The notes under the pieces were generated by a model that was not told where the DNA came from, did no database searches, and saw nothing but the letters and a program-made list of their open reading frames with translations. The position numbers and the translations under genes were made by a program. Below, one piece after another: positions 1 to 6,020 of a stretch of 12,714 nt of DNA (its first letter is position 1; each line of letters starts with the position of its first letter). Source of the stretch: Amoebophrya sp. AT5.2 (taxonomy: Eukaryota > Sar > Dinophyceae > Syndiniales > Amoebophryaceae); assembly GCA_005223375.1 (NCBI GenBank), contig RXOD01005732.1:1-12714 (forward strand), written 5' to 3'.

Positions 1-462
1 CGCAAGCGGGCAGCGTGAATCAACAGCAACTACAACGCCTAGGCGAGCGGCAACTGCGGACAGGTCCAACAGTAAATTTGGACCGTGTTTGTGTATGTTG
101 TTCGCTGCTATGGCACCTGAAAACAATTTCTATATTTTGCGCTGGATGAATCTGAACTTTGGCATGGATTCTACCCACCATCGACGAGGTGGGTGCGCAT
201 GGGCGGGAACTCTGTTTGCGGCGCATGGTTTGCGGCAGGGCGACCGTGGTTTCGACACCTACTCCTGGGCAGGAGCAAAACAAGACGAACTTCGTTTGCG
301 ACGTGTGTGTTGTGACGGGGGGGACAGGTGTTGAGCTTTGCGCAGGCAGCGGTGGCGAGATCGATAAGTACTACGCTGCGTTGCAGCGAGCAGACGTGCG
401 GGAAGACGCACGAGGTGCACATCGGGATTGCTATTTGTGGACCGGAAAGCAGGAGTACTTTT

Positions 463-468
463 TATAAG
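463..468 (+). promoter_or_regulatory. TATA-box-like motif
   Basis: A T-run runs straight into TATAAG (459-468). If 1-1166 is the 5' LTR, this could place transcription start roughly 30 bases downstream. No other core promoter element is evident, and some protists, dinoflagellates included, do not use TATA boxes, so this is only a candidate. Confidence 0.15.
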
Positions 469-532
469 ACGAAGATCGGGCAGGGGCATGGATTTGGATT
501 GGCTGCGGCAGTGAGGCATGTGTGACTTCGAT

Positions 533-552
533 GCCGCACGTAGTCGTGCGGC
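533..552 (+). repeat. Strong hairpin, 8-bp GC-rich stem and 4-nt loop
   Basis: GCCGCACG (533-540) is exactly complementary to CGTGCGGC (545-552) across a TAGT loop, and a T-G wobble (532/553) can extend it. It lies in the gene-free 5' region. It has no following T-run, so it does not look like a bacterial-type terminator. An RNA structural role in the LTR or leader is possible but unproven. Confidence 0.55.
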
Positions 553-1124
553 GATGCGGATGGGAAAACTAAATCCATAGCTTTGCGCAGCTATACGGCG
601 ATCGACGTCTACCAAGATCCATTTTTGGCATTTAGATTTCTATAGGAGCACTTTCACACATGCACAGAGTACTACGTGGAAAGGACCTAGAGCTGTACAA
701 CATCAGATCACTTTATCTGTCATGTTCATCTTCTGTCGACTGTATTTTCTTCGCAGCTGTCGCTGCGTCAGTAGACTTCACAGGCACGAACATCTACCGC
801 TGTCTTCTTTTAGAAAACTACGGCAAGCCAGTATCACGCGGGTCGGTCGTTTTCTCCTTCTTTTTGTTGACTGCAAAGTTCATGCATGTCCGCAGAGGGA
901 CTTCTGTTTTGTTGCCAAGAACCGGCTCCTGAGTGTTGTTTTGGGAAAGCCGATGTGTGTTGAGCGCAGCAGAAAACTGCCAAAAGCACATCCAGACAAA
1001 CCCGAACGCAACATCATAATTTTTCTTGTGTGCAGGTCTTTTCCTGTGCTAGCAAGGACAGAAGCGAGGATACAAGAGAGCAAGGGGTAGATTTTTGAAC
1101 GCATAATGAAGCTTTGTTCTACCG

Positions 1125-1162
1125 GATCGTCGGTTCCAGTCGTGTGAAGGACCGATCTTTTT
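1125..1162 (+). other. Imperfect inverted repeat followed by five T
   Basis: GATCG...GGTTCC (1125-1137) pairs imperfectly, with bulges, with GGACCGATC (1149-1157), and TTTTT follows at 1158-1162. It sits just before the candidate LTR end. It could be an RNA stem-loop of the LTR 3' end; the bulges make this weak. Confidence 0.2.
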
Positions 1163-1165
1163 GAC

Positions 1166-1213
1166 ATGGTGAGGCCCAGAGCCCCTTGTCTATCCTTCGC
1201 CTTCGTCCTCTAA
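1166..1213 (+). other. 15-codon upstream ORF
   Basis: This is the first ATG after the candidate LTR end. It reads 15 codons and stops at TAA (1211-1213), 36 bases before the first small ORF. If the leader includes it, it would be met first by scanning ribosomes and could affect translation of the ORFs downstream. No coding role is claimed. Confidence 0.2.
1167..1184 (+). other. Candidate primer-binding site immediately after a ...CA LTR end
   Basis: GACA at 1163-1166 is followed directly by TGGTGAGGCCCAGAGCCC. LTRs usually end in CA, and many primer-binding sites begin with TGG, the complement of a tRNA CCA end. The position, 83 bases before the first ORF, fits. However, the complement of this site does not look like an ordinary tRNA T-arm plus acceptor, many Copia elements use an internal tRNA fragment instead, and I found no matching LTR start. 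Treat the boundary as a guess. Confidence 0.2.
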
Positions 1214-1249
1214 AGCCAACATCAAGCTACGCTGCGGTGCTGACCGCGC

Positions 1250-1543
1250 ATGCCGCGACCGCGCATTCAGTGGCGCCCGCGGACAACCTTCCAGCACAAC
1301 GACCAAGTCTTCTTCTACAGCTGCAACAACCCGCGTTGTAACCGCTCCTGCAGGCGCGAGCTTGTGCCTGGACTTTTCCAGCGCTACGGACCTTCGCCGC
1401 GCTCCGCCATCGTCAAGGACGTGCACTCCGGTCGTGATTGGTTGACCGAGATCTCCGACATCACCATCAGTGACATCGGCTGGGAACCTGCACTAGAACC
1501 TCTTGACCACGTGAATGCCCGCGAACCAGTTCAAGGTGGGTGA
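1250..1543 (+). CDS. Small ORF A, 97 aa, SH3/Tudor-like barrel candidate
   Basis: This is a hypothetical protein of 97 residues and the first of three overlapping small ORFs. The start is the only plausible one: an in-frame TGA lies at 1241-1243, six bases upstream of the ATG. Residues 1-13 are basic (MPRPRIQWRPR). Then comes F-Q-x-N-D-x-V, which lines up with F-K-x-G-D-x-V in ORF B and F-R-x-G-D-x-V in ORF C. A Cys cluster (C-x4-C-x3-C, about residues 25-34) is unique to this ORF and could bind metal. The segment AIVKDV, then DWLTEISDITISD, fits further beta strands of a small barrel. Its last 29 bases overlap ORF B in another frame. The fold is my inference from the pattern; no named family or function is recognised. 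The positioning between LTR-like sequence and gag is unusual for Copia elements. Confidence 0.6.
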   Translation: MPRPRIQWRPRTTFQHNDQVFFYSCNNPRCNRSCRRELVPGLFQRYGPSPRSAIVKDVHSGRDWLTEISDITISDIGWEPALEPLDHVNAREPVQGG

Positions 1544-1784
1544 TCACGTACATTGGTGGAGACCGAGCGAATACTGGAGCAGAACCAGTAAACCGTCCAA
1601 GGCAGTAGTTCTAGAAGTACGAGCTTGCCACGCTGGCATAGCAGAACTATACTGGATTAAGTACTGGCACGTAACAGAGAAGCGCTGGCGGCTCGCCGGC
1701 GCAAAGCCGGGAAGTTTGACCAAACCGACTTCTGAGCCGGAGGAAGAGCCAGATCCGCAACAGGGGGCGGGGATGAATGCCTGA
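1515..1784 (+). CDS. Small ORF B, 89 aa, SH3/Tudor-like barrel candidate
   Basis: This is a hypothetical protein of 89 residues. It opens MPANQFKVGDHVHWW, a typical first strand of SH3-like, Tudor or KOW-type barrels (F-x-V-G-D-x-V-x-W). AVVLEVR and the aromatic strand ELYWIKYW follow, then an acidic proline tail (SEPEEEPDPQ). ORF C shows the same order: F-R-I-G-D-x-V-x-W, AKIIDL, RYFIYYIH, tail EPDAEPEP. The two are therefore probably paralogues. The ATG lies inside ORF A (29-base overlap, +1 frame), and its stop overlaps the ATG of ORF C within ATGCCTGA. Its start shares the octamer TGAATGCC with the start of ORF C. The fold resembles the integrase C-terminal barrel encoded later in pol, so nucleic acid or chromatin binding is a reasonable guess, but function is unknown. 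Confidence 0.65.
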   Translation: MPANQFKVGDHVHWWRPSEYWSRTSKPSKAVVLEVRACHAGIAELYWIKYWHVTEKRWRLAGAKPGSLTKPTSEPEEEPDPQQGAGMNA

Positions 1785-2043
1785 ACTGCCATTCAGAATA
1801 GGAGACGACGTTGTTTGGACGTGGGGTTTTGAGCTTGGGCGACAGTACAACTACCGAGGAACACCGGGCAGGGAGGTGGACGTAGAGGCGAAAATAATTG
1901 ACTTATTGCAAAGCCCCGGCTTTCCGATACGATATTTTATTTACTACATTCACCCCGCTGACAAGCAGCAATACTACACCGGTGCCGTTCCTTCGGAGCT
2001 GAAACGCCGGGCACTTGAACCTGACGCAGAACCCGAACCGTGA
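1777..2043 (+). CDS. Small ORF C, 88 aa, SH3/Tudor-like barrel candidate
   Basis: This is a hypothetical protein of 88 residues beginning MPELPFRIGDDVVWTWG. The F-R-I-G-D-D-V-V-W strand, a middle strand VEAKIIDLL, an aromatic strand RYFIYYIH and a short acidic proline tail (EPDAEPEP) parallel ORF B in order and spacing. The first eight bases overlap the end of ORF B. The stop TGA (2041-2043) shares its last A with the gag ATG, giving TGATG. Such one-base stop/start overlap is a hallmark of coupled termination-reinitiation in other retroelements and viruses, so this ORF may set the level of Gag. An origin by tandem duplication of ORF B is likely but rests on visual alignment. No function can be named. 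Confidence 0.65.
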   Translation: MPELPFRIGDDVVWTWGFELGRQYNYRGTPGREVDVEAKIIDLLQSPGFPIRYFIYYIHPADKQQYYTGAVPSELKRRALEPDAEPEP

Positions 2044-4439
2044 TGGGAAACTTATGCGGAGCGGGCGAGCAGCGCTTGCGCGATCGTCTTATTCGTGAAT
2101 ATGAAGAGACGAAGCGACAGGAGCTGCAAACCAAGTTGGAAGAAGAGGCGCGGTTGGAAGAGGAGGAACTGCGCGTAGCGGAGGAAGAAGCGGCCAGACT
2201 TGCCGCTGAACAAGCAGCCGCTGCTGCTGCTGAGGAGGAGAAAAAGCAGAAGGAAAACTACATCAGAGAACTAGCGGCAGCCGAAATCCAGACTTCGATT
2301 CCGGTCTTCCGCCAGACGTTGGATCAGGTTGCCAACAGCACCGAGGCCATGATTCACGGCGTTTCACAACATCTGCACGACGAAGTCGCATTGAAGACGC
2401 GACAGCTGAGCGACGATTTGCAGGGCGAGATGCGCCGCCTGCGCGAGGACTACAGTGACTCGCTAGCCGCGTTGACTTCGCAGCTGCAGGAGCAGACCGC
2501 GTCGTTACAGCAACAGCTAGACTCGCAGTGGAAACGGGTGGATCTGAATACTGCCCGTGGCGAAAATCTAAATGACGAGGTTGGGCGAGTCCACGAGAAG
2601 GTGTCGCGGGTGCGGGAGCGGTTGAGTCATGTCGAAGACCAGCAGCTCCTACTCAACACTTCAATCGATTCTCTCAATGCGGTGATTGACAGGTGGAACG
2701 ACGCTGAAGCTGTTTCCCCGGCCCTCGAAGCAGAAATCCAGAACCAAGTGGAAAGCGCGATGCTGAAGCAGCCAAAGGCGTGCCGTGAACCAGTTATCGC
2801 GACGCCCGACTCGCGCCTCGAGCAGCGCGTCTACGATTTAGAAATCAAGTTGTGCCTGGACAGCAAGTACTACCAGGACTACGACTGGTTTCACGACGCC
2901 ATCACCACGCTGCAGACCAAGGTCACGGAGGGTCAGGACGACCTCAAGACCCAGTTGGAGGGCTTGCGCACGATGCAGATGCAGCACGCGCGAAAAATCA
3001 AGGAACTCGAGACGCAGTGGGCCGAGTACGACGTCGACAGCGAAGTCTCGTTCATCGAGGAAACCGACAAGGCTGCTGCTAGTGCGGAGACGGGCTACGG
3101 CGAAGGCGCCGGCGGTGGACACACCGGTGGGGCAAAGTTCTTCAACATGGGTCGCGACGGTTCGGTGTCGCCGCCAGGGACTCCACGCTCGCGTGCAAAC
3201 ACGGGCCAGCAGGGTGGAACGCAGGAGGCGCCGCTGAAGTCGCCCGACAAGAAGGAAAACCCGTACGACAGCCTGTTCCGCCAGTGGGGCGAGCACAGTG
3301 AGCTCGATCCGCGCAGTATTCCGCGCCTCACTCGCTTCCTCGACAATACGAACGAGTATCAGTCGATTGGCTGGAATGTGCTCAACCACGTGTGGGTAAA
3401 GTCTAAAGCTACATTCACAATTTTTGACAACCAGCAGTCCAAAAACAGCCAATATCCTCCGCTCCGGGCGAAGCATACGCTGCGCGTATGGAAAGCGCAG
3501 GTCTTTCTGTGGGCCTATGCCATCCTGCGCTGCGGTGGAAGTCGCGTCGGGCTCGGGAACCAGATCATCACGAAAAGCTTCCAGGACGGCTTCGAGGGGG
3601 AACTGCACCTGTGTGCAGTTGAGAGCCGGGACATCGCGTCATTGATGTTTGCCGTGGAGGACGGGTTCCAGCCGCACCTCAACCTGTTGCACGAGAAGGT
3701 CGAAGAACTGCTGCAACACACGGTGCGGATGGATGGAATGCCCATCGACCTCTACTTCAGTCTCCTGGGCACCGTGTTCAAGTACGAGCGGGAGCTGTCC
3801 GACGGTCGGAACATTCGCAACGATCGTTCGCGTGCGCGTTTCGCGTTGGACACGATGGGGATCAGGAGTGAAATCAAGGGGGTTTTGCGCCTGAAAATGG
3901 CAGATTTGGACAAGAACTACGAGTTCAAGGACTTTGCCACGGTGGTGCGGCACATGAACATCACAGACTCGAAGCGGTACGATTTAGAAAATCAGCACCA
4001 GAAAAATAAGAAGGGCGAGCGCGATTTTCTAAACGAACTGTTAGTGATGTTCAACATCCTAGAACCGGGGCGGGACAATATCGAGAACTTCAGCTTGCAC
4101 CAGAAAGTGAACCAATACTTTCGGAACAACGGTGGGGGCGCGAACGCGGGGCAGATTTTCCAGACGACAGCTCCGGGCGGCAGACCGACTGGTCCAGGTG
4201 CGCCCAGCGACAGTCCGCAGAAGGACCAGTGCCCGCTCGGCGAGAACTGCAACCATCTCTCCACTACTGGGATTTGCAAGAAGAGGCACACGCGCAAGGA
4301 GTACGCGATCTGCCTGCAGAAGTTCGAGGAAAAGCACCCAGACAAGTATCGGAAGTGGAAAGCCGAGAAGGAGAAGCGCGCGGCGGAGAAGAAGAAGAAC
4401 AAGCCAGAGGAGAATGGCGGTGGAGGTGATAAAAAGTGA
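2043..4439 (+). CDS. gag: Gag-like structural polyprotein, 798 aa, with acylation-like N-terminus and CCCH finger
   Basis: This is the probable capsid protein of the element. I chose ATG 2043 because it gives MGNLCGAG, a strong-looking N-myristoylation (Gly2) plus palmitoylation (Cys5) signal; a GTG one codon upstream would spoil it. Residues about 10-75 are Glu/Ala/Arg-rich helix. Residues 105-215 and 259-330 are heptad-rich, likely coiled coil. Residues 347-403 are Gly/Ser/Pro-rich linker. Residues 406-696 form a helical region with conserved-looking W, F and Y, placed where capsid is expected. A CCCH finger follows: C730-x5-C736-x8-C745-x3-H749. A Lys/Glu-rich tail ends at TGA 4437-4439. 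Copia-group Gag usually has a CCHC knuckle and is much shorter; the N-terminal coiled-coil half accounts for the extra length. The Gag assignment is by position and layout, not by a recognised signature. The frame stays open after the TGA. Confidence 0.8.
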   Translation: MGNLCGAGEQRLRDRLIREYEETKRQELQTKLEEEARLEEEELRVAEEEAARLAAEQAAAAAAEEEKKQKENYIRELAAAEIQTSIPVFRQTLDQVANSTEAMIHGVSQHLHDEVALKTRQLSDDLQGEMRRLREDYSDSLAALTSQLQEQTASLQQQLDSQWKRVDLNTARGENLNDEVGRVHEKVSRVRERLSHVEDQQLLLNTSIDSLNAVIDRWNDAEAVSPALEAEIQNQVESAMLKQPKACREPVIATPDSRLEQRVYDLEIKLCLDSKYYQDYDWFHDAITTLQTKVTEGQDDLKTQLEGLRTMQMQHARKIKELETQWAEYDVDSEVSFIEETDKAAASAETGYGEGAGGGHTGGAKFFNMGRDGSVSPPGTPRSRANTGQQGGTQEAPLKSPDKKENPYDSLFRQWGEHSELDPRSIPRLTRFLDNTNEYQSIGWNVLNHVWVKSKATFTIFDNQQSKNSQYPPLRAKHTLRVWKAQVFLWAYAILRCGGSRVGLGNQIITKSFQDGFEGELHLCAVESRDIASLMFAVEDGFQPHLNLLHEKVEELLQHTVRMDGMPIDLYFSLLGTVFKYERELSDGRNIRNDRSRARFALDTMGIRSEIKGVLRLKMADLDKNYEFKDFATVVRHMNITDSKRYDLENQHQKNKKGERDFLNELLVMFNILEPGRDNIENFSLHQKVNQYFRNNGGGANAGQIFQTTAPGGRPTGPGAPSDSPQKDQCPLGENCNHLSTTGICKKRHTRKEYAICLQKFEEKHPDKYRKWKAEKEKRAAEKKKNKPEENGGGGDKK
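4437..4439 (+). promoter_or_regulatory. Candidate UGA readthrough site at the end of gag
   Basis: The TGA closing gag is followed in the same frame by 484 open codons, of which the first 131 contain no ATG. A perfect 8-bp hairpin begins nine bases downstream, close to the 8-base spacing known from the gag-pol readthrough site of murine leukaemia virus. The base after the stop is A, which is not the leakiest context. A mutated CGA or TGG codon is the alternative explanation. Confidence 0.5.
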
Positions 4440-5894
4440 AAAACAAAGGCTCCGCTAAAAGGAAAGAACAGCGGAGCAAAAAGGGAATATTCATCTTCAA
4501 CTTCTTCTTCTGGAAAAATTTTGTGTACCACCAGCAATACCGACTGTGCAAAGCTGAAAGTGATTGTAGAAGTGCCAGTTTCTACCTGTTCCAACCCCAA
4601 GCTGAACTACCAAGAACCTTCATCTTCGGCAGGTGAACTTTCCGGACAAGACGTGCCAGTCCCGCGTCCAGTTCCACCAGCACCGGCCCCTGCGCGAAGT
4701 CTCGACATAGATTTTGCTGCCAGTGCCCGTGGAGCAGGTCCGATCACACTGTCCTCAACAACATCGTCAAAGCAAGAATATCCAGATTCGACGTCTCAAC
4801 CGACACCAAGTCCGCTCGTCACCGACGTATCGATGGTACCTCGACCGACACCAAGTCCGATCGCCACCGAAGTTTTGTTTGGCGACGTATCGATGGCGCC
4901 TCGACCGTCTTCAAGTAGTGACGTTGCCGACGCAGCTGCGGCTGGTAACCGTGGAGCAGACAAAAGCGTAAAAACGCGATTGTCGCAGATGCAGCCTCCC
5001 GCACCGGTCCAGAAAAGACCGCATAGTGACGAGAACCACCCGGACTATTGGTTAGAGCGTCTTGCCTTGCCTGATCCGCGCATAGCTCGCCAGCCCAACT
5101 GGAAGGCGCTGTGCAGGTCGTGTGAGGAGGAGGGACACCTGGAGTTTCGCTACGATGATAATGAGGTATACATCTGCTCCCAGCCCGGCGTCTGGCGCAG
5201 GAGAGTCTTAGTGCCCAACCCAAACTTCCGCAGACTACAGGCCGCGGAAGATATTCGGCGCTCGCGCGACCATAGGCGAGAACCGCAGGCACCTTCGAAA
5301 CTCCGCGCGGCACCGCACCGACCCTTGCCTGTAGCAAGTGGTCCTGCCATTCCGCGTCCCCCCGCAGCTCCGGCACGCCCTCGACCTCTTGGCTACAAGA
5401 GGCCCGATGAGATTGCGGCCGAACGCTATTGGAGGGAGGCGTTGACAAAACCTGCCGCGGACGGCCGGCCGAGCGGCACACGCGGAGCAGATCCAGATGT
5501 GAATGGGATAGTGAACGAGTATGCGGCCGGACGCGTGCCTGCGTTGCCGAGGATGAAACCATCGCAGGAGGGATACACGCCGCCGCCACTTCCCCCGGAC
5601 AGCCGCTTGCCAAAGTTTACTGCACGAGAACTTTTCGACCAAGCGAACAATCAAGACGGGGAGGAGACGAGTCTTTTTGGAGACCGCGATTCCCGCGTTA
5701 CGTTCGACTTGGACATGCACGACAGCCCCGACCTCAAGAACGTGAATTCTTTTTCGCTACTGCCACAACGACCTGCCAGACAGCGCAGGACGACAGCACG
5801 TGACAACCGTTTTATCTCGCTGCAGGACGATTCCGACAGCGACGCGGAGAAGGAGTACTACTTTGAGCCGGAACAGCGGGTCAACAACAGCTGA
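4440..5894 (+). CDS. Middle segment, 484 codons in frame between gag and pol (Gag extension)
   Basis: This open segment is in the same frame as gag and pol, bounded by TGA at 4437 and 5892. It has no ATG until 4833 (codon 132), so it is best read as a readthrough extension of Gag, not an independent gene. Codons 1-80 are Lys then Ser/Pro-rich. Codons about 121-157 carry a short tandem repeat. A compact region about 195-265 is rich in aromatic residues and contains C225-x2-C228-x4-H233, preceded by E-E-E-G as in retroviral zinc knuckles, but the fourth ligand is 13 residues away (C246) instead of five. Arg/Pro-rich linkers (PxxP runs), then an acidic C-terminus with D/S/E clusters, complete it. 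It may supply extra nucleocapsid function or a spacer before protease. I recognise no named family. An internal start at 4833 would still include the knuckle. Confidence 0.6.
   Translation, partial: KTKAPLKGKNSGAKREYSSSTSSSGKILCTTSNTDCAKLKVIVEVPVSTCSNPKLNYQEPSSSAGELSGQDVPVPRPVPPAPAPARSLDIDFAASARGAGPITLSSTTSSKQEYPDSTSQPTPSPLVTDVSMVPRPTPSPIATEVLFGDVSMAPRPSSSSDVADAAAAGNRGADKSVKTRLSQMQPPAPVQKRPHSDENHPDYWLERLALPDPRIARQPNWKALCRSCEEEGHLEFRYDDNEVYICSQPGVWRRRVLVPNPNFRRLQAAEDIRRSRDHRREPQAPSKLRAAPHRPLPVASGPAIPRPPAAPARPRPLGYKRPDEIAAERYWREALTKPAADGRPSGTRGADPDVNGIVNEYAAGRVPALPRMKPSQEGYTPPPLPPDSRLPKFTARELFDQANNQDGEETSLFGDRDSRVTFDLDMHDSPDLKNVNSFSLLPQRPARQRRTTARDNRFISLQDDSDSDAEKEYYFEPEQRVNNS
4449..4477 (+). 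promoter_or_regulatory. RNA hairpin 9 nt downstream of the gag stop
   Basis: GCTCCGCT (4449-4456) and AGCGGAGC (4470-4477) pair perfectly around a 13-base purine-rich loop (4457-4469). AAGAA in the loop could pair with TTCTT in the pyrimidine stretch just downstream (about 4498-4510), which would make a small pseudoknot. Stem and spacing are seen directly; the stimulatory role is inferred. Confidence 0.55.
4800..4910 (+). repeat. Short degenerate tandem repeat in the middle segment
   Basis: CCGACACCAAGTCCG occurs at 4800-4814 and again at 4845-4859. GACGTATCGATGG occurs at 4824-4836 and 4884-4896. The units are about 45 and 60 bases apart and encode related peptides of the type PTPSP-x-x-T-x-V-SM-x-PRP. 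Both spacings are multiples of three, so the frame is kept. This fits local duplication in a disordered linker. Confidence 0.6.
5112..5177 (+). other. Degenerate zinc-knuckle-like motif
   Basis: C-R-S-C-E-E-E-G-H matches the first three ligands and the glycine of a CCHC knuckle (C-x2-C-x3-G-H). The expected Cys four residues after His is absent (sequence LEFRY follows), and the next Cys comes after 12 residues. It could be a knuckle with an enlarged loop, another zinc site, or a decayed knuckle. Confidence 0.4.
5892..5894 (+). promoter_or_regulatory. Candidate UGA readthrough site before pol
   Basis: This TGA is followed by CTCG. UGA followed by C is the leakiest general stop context in eukaryotes, and UGA-CUC-G differs by one base from the known UGA-CUA-G readthrough motif. 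The frame is open on both sides, and the first in-frame ATG downstream is 42 codons away at 6021. Two hairpins follow in the spacer. Confidence 0.5.
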
Positions 5895-5927
5895 CTCGAC
5901 GAGCGAAACGAAAAATTAAGTGGTGAT

Positions 5928-5985
5928 CCAGCGTCTTCAGCCTCTGGCGGCGCTGGTGATTTAGATTTCGAACATTTTCTAAATC
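5928..5985 (+). promoter_or_regulatory. Two consecutive hairpins after the second UGA
   Basis: Hairpin one pairs CCAGCGTC (5928-5935) with GGCGCTGG (5949-5956), with a single G-U, around a 13-base loop. Hairpin two pairs GATTTAGA (5958-5965) with TCTAAATC (5978-5985) perfectly, around a 12-base loop. They start 33 bases after the stop, farther than the usual stimulatory distance, so their effect on readthrough is less certain than for the gag hairpin. They could instead affect initiation at ATG 6021. Confidence 0.45.
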
Positions 5986-6020
5986 GTCGATTAGCTGGCG
6001 GTGTGCAGGATCAAGACACA

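Larger units (their letters stand above)
1..1249 (+). other. Gene-free 5' region: probable 5' LTR and/or untranslated leader
   Basis: I see no credible gene here. Short open frames exist (for example 159-467 and 722-1090), but their translations are rich in Cys, Arg and Ser, match no family I know and show no ordered domain. Base composition is uneven: the part from about 600 to 1165 is more AT- and pyrimidine-rich than the coding regions. The stretch holds a TATA-like box near 463, a strong hairpin at 533-552, a hairpin-like repeat followed by five T at 1125-1162, and a possible LTR end at 1166. In a Copia element this position is where a 5' LTR and leader belong; that reading is inference from position only. 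Confidence 0.5.

Noticed and set aside
619..629. CCATTTTTGGC resembling the core of the dinoflagellate spliced leader
   Set aside because: There is an extra T and no match in the flanks (GTAG before, TCAAG after), so it is too short to count as a leader relic or to fix the host.
1018..1036. Pyrimidine-rich stretch ending in CAG as a 3' splice acceptor for a spliced mRNA
   Set aside because: No matching donor or coding exon upstream is apparent, and the motif is common by chance.
159..1090. Open frames of 102 aa (159-467) and 122 aa (722-1090) in the 5' region
   Set aside because: They overlap other open frames, have no family resemblance or ordered structure, and lie where an LTR or leader is expected.
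1131..1162. Pol III box B-like GGTTCCAGTCG followed by TTTTT, suggesting a tRNA or SINE
   Set aside because: Two mismatches to box B, no convincing box A at the right distance, and no cloverleaf can be drawn.
2838..3608. 256-aa open frame on the minus strand opposite gag
   Set aside because: It is a shadow of gag coding bias. Leu/Arg/Val-rich translation with no recognisable features.
1250..4439. Bacterial operon, suggested by chained overlapping ORFs
   Set aside because: No Shine-Dalgarno pattern is consistent across the starts, and the downstream Copia Pol is eukaryotic.
4430..4448. A-rich stretch as a -1 frameshift site at the gag end
   Set aside because: No X-XXY-YYZ heptamer is in the right phase, and the downstream segment is already in the gag frame, so no shift is needed.
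4660..5400. PxxP runs in the middle segment as ligands of the SH3-like small ORFs
   Set aside because: The small ORFs resemble Tudor/KOW-type barrels more than peptide-binding SH3 domains, and no binding-site residues can be identified.
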